A program made the position numbers and the translations under genes. Of a stretch of DNA of 6,339 nt, positions 1-4,206 are shown piece after piece. Within the stretch, counting starts at the first letter, position 1. Every line of letters starts with the position of its first letter. Source of the DNA: Acidobacteriaceae bacterium (lineage in GTDB: Bacteria; Acidobacteriota; Terriglobia; Terriglobales; Acidobacteriaceae); NCBI GenBank assembly GCA_003165095.1, contig PLSH01000219.1:18796-25134 (forward strand), given 5' to 3'. The notes beneath the pieces are model-generated. The model was not told the DNA's origin. It saw only the letters and a program-made list of their open reading frames with translations, and searched no databases.

Positions 1-146
1 GGCAGCCGGTGAACATCAATGTGAAAGTGCCACCGGCCGCCGCGGGAATGAGCCAGTCCGGTGCCCTGGTGGCCTGCTCCCGCTGCCAGCAGACCAACGC
101 GACCGGCGCGCGATTCTGCTCCGGCTGCGGAGCCCTGCTCGCCTGA
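1..146 (+). CDS. C-terminal fragment of a zinc-ribbon protein
   Basis: Partial gene entering from the left; codons run from base 3 to the TGA at 144-146 and give 47 residues. The visible tail holds two CxxC knuckles ten residues apart (CSRC then CSGC, fragment residues 25-28 and 39-42). This is the pattern of a small C-terminal zinc ribbon, as seen on many bacterial membrane-associated or SPFH-like proteins. The segment before it is rich in Pro, Ala and Val and looks like a linker. The main domain is outside the window, so the function cannot be named. It lies outside the mobile element. Before the insertion its stop would have been about 77 bp from the stop of the convergent gene now at 4207-5136. 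Confidence 0.72.
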   Translation, partial: QPVNINVKVPPAAAGMSQSGALVACSRCQQTNATGARFCSGCGALLA

Positions 147-223
147 TCCAGCGGAAAGCAACCAAACATGCCTGGAATTGGGTGCCCCAGATGTCGATTT
201 CTGAGACCTGGGAGTCAGTTCCC
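147..223. other. Host intergenic flank left of attL
   Basis: 77 bp of host sequence between the zinc-ribbon gene stop and the left attachment site. In the uninterrupted chromosome this would be the spacer between two convergent genes. I see no clear terminator and no convincing promoter for the integrase here. An ATG at 182 opens a frame that runs into the integrase, but it lies outside the element and crosses the attachment core, so it is not a credible start. Confidence 0.5.
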
Positions 224-246
224 TACATATTCGCGTGGCCTGACCG
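224..246 (+). repeat. attL core, 23-bp direct repeat
   Basis: Begins TACATATTCG and ends GGCCTGACCG, identical to 4208-4230. The bases on each side differ (C versus T on the left, T versus C on the right), so the identity is exactly 23 bp. It lies 22 bp upstream of the integrase start. It is the displaced duplicate of the target gene's 3' end; the TAG of the original gene can be read on the minus strand across 223-225. Confidence 0.88.
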
Positions 247-251
247 TCCCA

Positions 252-259
252 CGGAAAGG
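252..259 (+). promoter_or_regulatory. Ribosome binding site for integrase
   Basis: A GGAAAGG purine run at 253-259 lies 9 nt before the ATG at 269. It lies inside the element and supports 269 rather than the upstream ATG at 182. Confidence 0.6.
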
Positions 260-268
260 TCAAAAACC

Positions 269-1245
269 ATGCCGGTAAGAAAACGCGGCGACAGTTGGCA
301 GCTTGATATCCGAACTGCCGAAGGAACACGACTCAGGAGACAATACCCAACCCAAAGCGCAGCCATCGAGGCGGAAGCAGCTCTGCGCCCAAACCCCACA
401 CAGCGAGCCGAGGCGAGGATTCAACGGCGCAGACTCTCGGCTCGCCGCAAGGCCAACGCCACGATTACCGCCGCGTCAGGGACGGAATTATCGCGGCGTG
501 CGGTCCAATCCCGCCGAGCAAAATTACAGCTGGTCACGTCTCGAAAATCTGCGCACGCTGGAAAGCCTACGTCCCATCCACGCGCCGAACCATGCACAGC
601 CTCCTCCGCGCCGCGCTCCGCGCCATCGGCGCGCCGGTCGAAGCGAACGCAGGCATCCCCGGTCTCAAACCGGTAAGGCCGAGGGAGACGACAGCGCCAG
701 CTATCGAATTCGAAGCCACGCTCCGCCACGCAGGGCCACTGCTGCAGCTGGCGATGCTCCTCGCACGCGAAGCAGGACTGCGCCACAAGGCAGTGATGCA
801 GCTGCGCCTCGACAACATCGATTTCGAGGCACACACAATTTGCGGCCGCACAAAAGCGTGGTCCACCTACAACGTGCCGATGTCGAACCGACTGGAGCAA
901 AAACTGCTCTGGGCCTGTGCCAGCCTGCCGAATCCCGAAATGCCGATCCTCCAACAGTTCAATCGCTCGATGGGCAAATTGGGCACAACGAATATCAGCC
1001 ACAAACTGAGAGACGCGAAGAAAGCAGCCGGACTGACAAGCCGCTGGGGAATGCACGATCTGCGCCGAACCGGAGCCAGGGCGATCTTTCAACTGACAAA
1101 CGACATCAAGAAAGTCCAGCGCTTTCTTGGGCACATCAATCCGCAGCATAGTTGGTGGTATCTCGGACTCGAGGCGAACGAACTCGAGCAAGCCGATATC
1201 GAACTGGCCAGTTCGACACCACTGGAGAGAGACGGTGCAGCGTGA
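269..1245 (+). CDS. int: Tyrosine recombinase/integrase, expressed through a putative -1 frameshift
   Basis: Catalyses integration and excision between attP and attB using a tyrosine nucleophile. The N-terminal arm-binding-like segment (starts MPVRKRGDSWQLDIR) is in the frame of ATG 269. The core-binding domain (about ...DYRRVRDGIIAACGPI...) and catalytic domain are in the -1 frame, ending at TGA 1243-1245. Joining them at 388-394 gives 325 residues, a normal integrase length. The catalytic set is complete: Arg172 in AGLR, Lys196, His263 and Arg266 in HDLR, His289 in LGH, and Tyr298 nine residues later. Between the stop at 304 and the ATG at 592 the downstream frame has no ATG, GTG, TTG or CTG, and a start at 592 would cut off most of the core-binding domain. 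Without shifting, the 269 frame ends at 676 and gives a 135-residue basic protein. The alternative is a simple indel or sequencing error. The stop overlaps the next start (GTGA). Confidence 0.82.
388..445 (+). promoter_or_regulatory. Putative programmed -1 ribosomal frameshift signal
   Basis: The heptamer C CCA AAC (388-394) fits X XXY YYZ in the frame set by ATG 269. After an 8-nt spacer comes a perfect 10-bp inverted repeat, GCGAGCCGAG (403-412) with CTCGGCTCGC (436-445), enclosing a 23-nt loop. Loop bases CGGCG (425-429) could also pair with CGCCG at 469-473, which would make a pseudoknot. A -1 slip here leads exactly into the frame that encodes the core-binding and catalytic domains. The parts are seen in the sequence; their function in frameshifting is inferred. 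In E. coli, heptamers with AAC in the A site are usually weaker than those with AAG. Confidence 0.68.
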
Positions 1246-1526
1246 AACATTTCTTCACGAGGAACACAGTCGAAGCTTCAATCTGGTGCAACCGCTGCCA
1301 CCGAGAAACACAGCACAAAGTATTGGGAGGCCGACCCGCCTTTTGCATGTCGTGCCTCAGCAGCCCAGGTCAACCCGCAGCCCAACCCGAAGAGAAAGAG
1401 GAGAGTCACCAATGGCAACTGTTCGAGGAAGCAGAAACAGAGACGACGAAACCGAGGAAGTCCACCGCCGCTTCAAACACCCCGGCGCACCGCTCCACGT
1501 CCGGCCACGCGACAAGGAGTCAATAA
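1242..1526 (+). CDS. Small CxxC/CxxC zinc-finger protein, unknown function
   Basis: A 94-residue product starting at GTG 1242, whose bases overlap the integrase stop (GTGA), so translation is probably coupled. A GGAGAGA stretch lies about 12 nt upstream. Residues 14-38 form a zinc-binding module: WCNRC (Cys16, Cys19) and CMSC (Cys35, Cys38), sixteen residues apart. The rest is acidic and then low-complexity Ser/Thr-rich with no recognisable domain. Its 3' 115 bases overlap the next gene in another frame. Because it is coupled to the integrase, a role as accessory DNA-binding or directionality factor is possible but only inferred. A later ATG start is unlikely because it would lose the zinc module. 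Confidence 0.62.
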   Translation: MKHFFTRNTVEASIWCNRCHRETQHKVLGGRPAFCMSCLSSPGQPAAQPEEKEESHQWQLFEEAETETTKPRKSTAASNTPAHRSTSGHATRSQ

Positions 1527-1846
1527 CCCAAACCATCGAACGGCTGATGAACGACTACGCCGAGGACCTGGTGAAGTTCCAAAAAAAGCTGACAGCCGAG
1601 GGAGCAAGGAAGTTCGCAGCCGAACGATGGCGCGCCGAGCTACCCGAACTCGCCGACTTCAATTCGGTCCTTTGCTACATTGCCCTCATCGCCTGGGGTC
1701 AGCGCCTGCACATCCTGCAGGAAGGCGAAGCCAAGCTGATGATGTTCACGGCACAAACCCAACTCACGGCCCTCAGCCGAGCCGAGGACGCGCGGGAAGC
1801 AGCTGAACGGCGTACCCTGAGAGCATCAAAAGCAGCAAAAAAATAG
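1412..1846 (+). CDS. Helical charged protein of unknown function (144 aa)
   Basis: Starts at ATG 1412 with a strong AGAGGAGAG ribosome site (1397-1405), which is why this start is preferred over the far upstream ATG of the same frame at 1127, inside the integrase. The product begins MATVRGSRNRDDETEEV, has a charged, mostly helical middle (about residues 40-80), a hydrophobic helix around FNSVLCYIALIAWGQRL (about residues 87-103), and a strongly basic helical tail ending SKAAKK. The hydrophobic stretch is amphipathic in context and probably not a membrane anchor. No family recognised. It overlaps the zinc-finger gene by 115 bp and is the last gene before a terminator, so integrase, zinc protein and this gene look like one operon. 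Confidence 0.72.
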   Translation: MATVRGSRNRDDETEEVHRRFKHPGAPLHVRPRDKESITQTIERLMNDYAEDLVKFQKKLTAEGARKFAAERWRAELPELADFNSVLCYIALIAWGQRLHILQEGEAKLMMFTAQTQLTALSRAEDAREAAERRTLRASKAAKK

Positions 1847-1871
1847 GCAGAAACGAACGCAGATCATCGGA

Positions 1872-1907
1872 GGCCGGGCCCGTCCCACACGAGCCCGGCC
1901 CTTTTTT
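1872..1907 (+). terminator. Intrinsic (rho-independent) terminator
   Basis: A perfect 8-bp stem, GGCCGGGC (1872-1879) with GCCCGGCC (1893-1900), continues after one C-A mismatch with three more pairs and a 5-nt loop CCCAC. It is followed by C and six T (1902-1907). It ends only 11 bp before the next ATG, so there is no room for a promoter between them. Genes downstream must therefore be reached by read-through or antitermination, or by a promoter inside the preceding gene. Confidence 0.85.
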
Positions 1908-1918
1908 CAAGGAGAAAA

Positions 1919-2197
1919 ATGTCAGGATCAGTCAAAGGACGCGGGGCAGGGTTGCCAACAATCCTCGTCTACGAAGAGGCCGCAGGCTTCACACAATACG
2001 CCGGTGCAGGCAACCTGCCAGTCGCGGTCTACGACCGCGAACGCGCAGTGCTGGAAGCCGCCCGAAGAGTCGCCAGAGCCAGAGGATACGATTCTATTCG
2101 AGTCGTGTTCGTGATCGAGACGGAATTACCCGAACTCGACCAACTCGAACCAGGGGGACAAAATGCCGACACTGGAAGAAACCACAAAGCTCAGTAA
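1919..2197 (+). CDS. Small protein of unknown function (92 aa)
   Basis: ATG 1919 follows AAGGAG (1909-1914) with a short 4-nt spacer. The product has a Gly-rich start, a beta-like stretch (LPTILVYEEA, about residues 12-21), a second strand (LPVAVYDRE), a basic helix (residues 42-56, AVLEAARRVARARGY) and a hydrophobic strand (IRVVFVIE, about residues 60-67). This suggests a small alpha/beta fold. No family recognised and no cysteine or catalytic motif seen. It overlaps the next gene by 35 bp in another frame, so the two are probably translated together. The last 12 or so residues are hydrophilic and unstructured. Confidence 0.65.
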   Translation: MSGSVKGRGAGLPTILVYEEAAGFTQYAGAGNLPVAVYDRERAVLEAARRVARARGYDSIRVVFVIETELPELDQLEPGGQNADTGRNHKAQ

Positions 2198-2438
2198 AGA
2201 CCTACGCTTCACGATCCTGGGACGCGCCATCGCCGACGCCGTCAGAGCAGGAAAAAACCCGAGCGTCCTGGTGGAAGAGGCGCGCCTCATCAGGCACCAG
2301 GAGCAAAACGCCGCCGACAAAAATACCAGGTTCGCAGCCCTCACCCGTCAAGTCGGAGATGCAGCGTGGTCCGGCCAGGACCTCAACGACTTGCTCGAAC
2401 GGCTGCGCAGCCTCCGGCAAATCGAGATCGGCGACTGA
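2163..2438 (+). CDS. Helical protein with internal duplication, unknown function (91 aa)
   Basis: ATG 2163 has a GGGGGA ribosome site 4 nt upstream (2153-2158) and lies inside the end of the previous gene. The product is predicted almost wholly helical and consists of two related halves. Residues 15-47 (RFTILGRAIADAVRAG...) and 56-88 (RFAALTRQVGDAAWSG...) align without gaps, with 12 of 33 positions identical: RF, L, R, DA, G, L, E, R, R and E. This points to duplication of a helix-turn-helix or helical hairpin unit. No family is recognised. A compact duplicated helical protein in a mobile element could be a DNA-binding or partner-binding adaptor, but this is a guess. Confidence 0.66.
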   Translation: MPTLEETTKLSKDLRFTILGRAIADAVRAGKNPSVLVEEARLIRHQEQNAADKNTRFAALTRQVGDAAWSGQDLNDLLERLRSLRQIEIGD

Positions 2439-2472
2439 ACCAGAAACGGGATCCCGGCACCAGAGGCGAACC

Positions 2473-2502
2473 AGCCAACGGGCCAGCAACCCCCCCACCC
2501 CC
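2473..2502 (+). repeat. 30-bp C-rich direct repeat, copy 1
   Basis: Begins AGCCAACGG and ends in a C-tract; matches 2702-2731 at 29 of 30 positions. It lies just before the ribosome site of the 61-residue gene. The opposite strand has runs of seven and five or more G. Confidence 0.8.
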
Positions 2503-2517
2503 CTCCCAAGGAGAACC

Positions 2518-2703
2518 ATGACCATCACCCACGTCGAGTACCACCACACACCCAACCGCGCCGCCACCGAAGCAACCAAGCTCGCCAACGAAGAACAGCG
2601 CCTCCCGGCCATCGAGCAAGAGTCAAAGCGTCAGCGCCAGGCCGAAACGCCGGCAGATCGTCCGGTCACAATCAAAGCCGGAAGCACAAAAAAACCGAAG
2701 TAG
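2518..2703 (+). CDS. Small basic protein of unknown function (61 aa)
   Basis: ATG 2518 has a clear AAGGAG (2508-2513) 4 nt upstream. The same frame is open further upstream, but this is the only start with a ribosome site, and it follows the C-rich repeat. The product begins MTITHVEYHHTPNRAA, is hydrophilic and charged throughout, has a Glu/Gln/Arg helix in the middle and ends in a Lys-rich tail (AGSTKKPK). No domain, cysteine or membrane segment is seen. It is the last gene with translation signals in the element. Its small size and plain composition keep confidence moderate. Confidence 0.5.
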   Translation: MTITHVEYHHTPNRAATEATKLANEEQRLPAIEQESKRQRQAETPADRPVTIKAGSTKKPK

Positions 2704-2731
2704 CCAACGGACCAGCAACCCCCCCACCCCC
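2702..2731 (+). repeat. 30-bp C-rich direct repeat, copy 2
   Basis: One mismatch to 2473-2502, 229 bp away. The two copies bracket the 61-residue gene; the second overlaps its stop codon. Copy 1 is followed by a ribosome site and ATG; copy 2 is not. Confidence 0.8.
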
Positions 2732-2939
2732 ACCGAGGCGAAAACGCAGGCAAGGACCCCGGAAACAAAAAACGCGGCCACGATCGTTCACGTCTCCAAT
2801 CCCCTGCTCAGGGAAAAGCCCAACGGAACAACCGCAGCCGCGTATCCAAGCATGTCGCCAGCCAGAGGAGGCCTATCCGTAGGTCAGCGGCACACCTCAA
2901 GCGTAGCAGCCCAAGCCAGCGCCAGGCGAAGGCGCAGGC
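2732..2939. other. Gene-poor stretch with an open frame lacking a start
   Basis: The + frame through 2777 stays open from before 2702 to a TGA at 3005-3007 but has no ribosome site or credible start. Its early part (ATIVHVSN) weakly resembles the start of the 61-residue protein (MTITHVEY) at a similar place after the same C-rich repeat. It may be a decayed duplicate, but the match is too short to call a pseudogene. Confidence 0.3.
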
Positions 2940-3103
2940 GTGACCAAAATCAGCCAGGCCAACAAGCCAAAGAAGCGCCGCGCCCAGGACACCGAGCGCA
3001 GGCGTGACCAAAATCAGCCAGGCCAACAGGCCAAAGAAACACCGCGCCCCGCACCCCGAGTTCACGCGTGACCAAAATCAGCCAGGCCAACAAGCCAAAG
3101 AAC
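2940..3103 (+). repeat. Tandem 64-bp repeats, about 2.6 copies
   Basis: Units start at 2940, 3004 and 3068, each with GTGACCAAAATCAGCCAGGC followed by a near-identical CAACA(A/G)GCCAAAGAA stretch. Units 1 and 2 also share the CGCAGGC before and CGCGCC after; the third runs into a different repeat family at about 3104. A 64-bp unit is not a multiple of three, so these are not protein repeats. Each carries GTGACC, the core of the sites clustered near attR. Confidence 0.88.
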
Positions 3104-3267
3104 GCGCCGCGCTCGGCCCGGCTCCTTCCGCAGTCGCACCTTCGCGGCCCTCGCACGACGCCCCGCTCGCAGCCAGGCCGACCAGGTAAAGCACCGAGGC
3201 GGAAGCAGAGAAAGCGCCGCGCTCGGTCCGGCTCCTTCCGCAGTCGCACCTTCGCGGCCCTCGCACG
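3104..3267 (+). repeat. 54-bp direct repeat pair, 110 bp apart
   Basis: Copies at 3104-3157 and 3214-3267 differ at one base (CGGCCCGG versus CGGTCCGG). Both include CTCCTTCCGCAGTCGCACC. No start codon or frame shared by the copies looks coding. This family begins where the 64-bp array ends. Confidence 0.85.
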
Positions 3268-3354
3268 CCGCACCACACGCCGCGAGCGAAAGCGCCATAC
3301 CTCAGCCCCACCCAAACCGCAGCGATGCGTCCAGGGGCAACGTGGAGGCCATTC

Positions 3355-3464
3355 CAGCCAGGGAAAGCCCCACACGAACCGCATCAATCCCTGGCTGGCC
3401 GCTTCAGCCAGGGAAGGCCCCACATGAACCGCATCAATCCCTGGCTGGCCATTTCAGCCAGGGA
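3355..3464 (+). repeat. 50-bp tandem repeats built from a 10-bp inverted repeat
   Basis: CAGCCAGGGA occurs at 3355, 3405 and 3455, exactly 50 bp apart. Its reverse complement TCCCTGGCTG occurs at 3388 and 3438, also 50 bp apart. The spacing alternates 23 bp and 7 bp, so each arm can pair with either neighbour. Only a few bases differ between units. Such arrays are typical of protein-binding or replication-control regions; the role here is not known. Confidence 0.88.
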
Positions 3465-3520
3465 AAGTTTTAGATCTAAAAAGCTAAAGAACCATAGATA
3501 AAAAACCCCTCTACAATGTG
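3465..3520. promoter_or_regulatory. AT-rich block with 14-bp palindrome and promoter-like -10
   Basis: A sharp AT-rich island between GC-rich regions. It holds a perfect palindrome TTTTAGATCTAAAA (3468-3481) and a six-A run near 3500. TACAAT (3512-3517) matches the -10 consensus at 5 of 6 positions, but no good -35 is found at 16-18 bp. It lies directly after the iterated inverted repeats. It could be a DNA-unwinding element, a protein-binding palindrome or a weak rightward promoter. Confidence 0.45.
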
Positions 3521-3797
3521 CTCGCTGCGCTCGGTCAGATGCGCCCCCGCTCCGCGCGGAAGGCGGCTCCGCTGTCGCCGCCCGGCGGGCTTGCGTCCTC
3601 GCTGGCGCTGCGGGTCCGCCACGCCGCCGCTAACGGCGAGGAAAGCCCCGCGCTCCCACGTCGCGCGGCCTCGCCTGCTCCGCTCCCTCGGGGGCGCTGG
3701 CCCCCCGGCGCTTGCGCTCCCGGCTCCGCCTCACGCGCTGCGGTTCGCTGCGCTCACTCCCGCCACCCGGCCAGCGCCCCGCGCCCGGCTCCTCCGT

Positions 3798-3866
3798 CGT
3801 CGGGCTTGGGTGCGGCGGAAAGCATTGCCGCACCCCCTCGCCCGCGCTCCGCGGCAAAGCCCGACG
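3798..3866. other. Potential three-way junction in the GC-rich region
   Basis: Outer stem CGTCGGGCTT (3798-3807) pairs perfectly with AAGCCCGACG (3857-3866). Inside are a 9-bp hairpin GGGTGCGGC (3808-3816) with GCCGCACCC (3827-3835) and a hairpin CCGCG-CTC-CGCGG (3842-3854). CGGGCTTGGG (3801-3810) can instead pair with CCCAAGCCCG (3867-3876), giving a competing fold. Confidence 0.55.
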
Positions 3867-3888
3867 CCCAAGCCCGGTGTGCCCAAAC

Positions 3889-3969
3889 GGTAGACGACGC
3901 CTCAAGGCTGCTCCGCACCGCTTCGCGGCTTCACCGCTTCGCGGCTCAGGTCTTGACCCGCCGTCTACC
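3889..3969. other. Long hairpin with tandem mini-hairpins in its loop
   Basis: The arms 3889-3906 (begins GGTAGACG) and 3952-3969 (ends CGTCTACC) pair at 15 of 18 positions. The loop holds a 16-bp tandem repeat, each unit with CCGC-TTC-GCGG (3918-3928 and 3934-3944), so the whole can fold as a branched hairpin. Confidence 0.6.
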
Positions 3970-4055
3970 CCGCCAGGATTCCGGGACTTGGGCGAAGAAG
4001 CAAAAGCAAAAGCCCAGCCCCGAAGCAGTCACAGCCAACTGAGGAAAACCCAGCG

Positions 4056-4197
4056 TGTGACCGCGCCCGGTCACAGCCCGGTCACAAAACCTTGGTCACA
4101 CGCGGTCACACGAACCAAGCTTGACAACAGCCGTGGTCACAGGCATCATGTGACCAGAATGAAATGTGGTCACACGGTCGAGCCTGTTTTGGTCACA
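4056..4197. promoter_or_regulatory. Cluster of nine GGTCACA sites next to attR
   Basis: Exact GGTCACA at 4069, 4080, 4094, 4104, 4135, 4168 and 4191, and its complement TGTGACC at 4056 and 4149. A near match, AGTCACA, is at 4027. Neighbouring sites are often 10-14 bp apart, close to one helical turn. Position beside attR suggests arm-type integrase sites or sites for an accessory or regulatory protein. The binding protein is not identified. Confidence 0.78.
4121..4149 (+). promoter_or_regulatory. Outward promoter at right end of element with palindromic operator
   Basis: TTGACA (4121-4126), a perfect -35, is 17 bp from CATCAT (4144-4149), which matches the -10 at 4 of 6 positions. GGTCACA (4135-4141) in the spacer and TGTGACC (4149-4155) touching the -10 form a palindrome with a 7-bp centre, well placed for repression. 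It points right, through attR, into the 3' end of the convergent host gene. In the circular form it would lie just upstream of the integrase. Confidence 0.6.
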
Positions 4198-4206
4198 CGA
4201 ACGCAC

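Larger units (their letters stand above)
3521..3985. other. GC-rich structured noncoding region
   Basis: About 465 bp of very GC-rich sequence. Frames are open on both strands only because A/T stops are rare, and no frame has a ribosome site or sensible composition. It holds many strong inverted repeats: CGCCG/CGGCG (3625-3638), GGGGGC/GCCCCC (3690-3705), a perfect 12-bp pair (3691-3702 with 3769-3780), a nested three-arm fold (3798-3866) and a long hairpin (3889-3969). It could encode a structured RNA on either strand or act as structured DNA such as an origin or transfer site. Confidence 0.5.

Noticed and set aside
182..268. Upstream ATG at 182 as integrase start
   Set aside because: It lies outside attL in host sequence and reads through the attachment core; the ATG at 269 has its own ribosome site inside the element.
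303..1151. Third plus-strand frame across the integrase
   Set aside because: Arg/Pro/Ser-rich translation without domain features; it stays open because of high GC content.
421..1191. Long minus-strand open frame opposite the integrase
   Set aside because: It is the antisense of a gene with intact catalytic motifs; the composition is odd and there is no ribosome site.
1127..1411. Upstream extension of the 144-residue gene to ATG 1127
   Set aside because: It would overlap the integrase catalytic end and has no ribosome site; ATG 1412 has a strong one.
3193..3207. 14-bp match (CGAGGCGGAAGCAG) to the integrase at about 368-381
   Set aside because: Too short to distinguish from chance in GC-rich DNA; the flanks do not match.
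2808..3423. Several open frames on both strands in the repeat region
   Set aside because: Low-complexity Arg/Ala/Gly translations that follow the DNA repeats in shifting frames; no translation signals.
3355..3464. CRISPR array
   Set aside because: The 50-bp units are near-identical along their whole length, so there are no unique spacers, and no cas genes are present.
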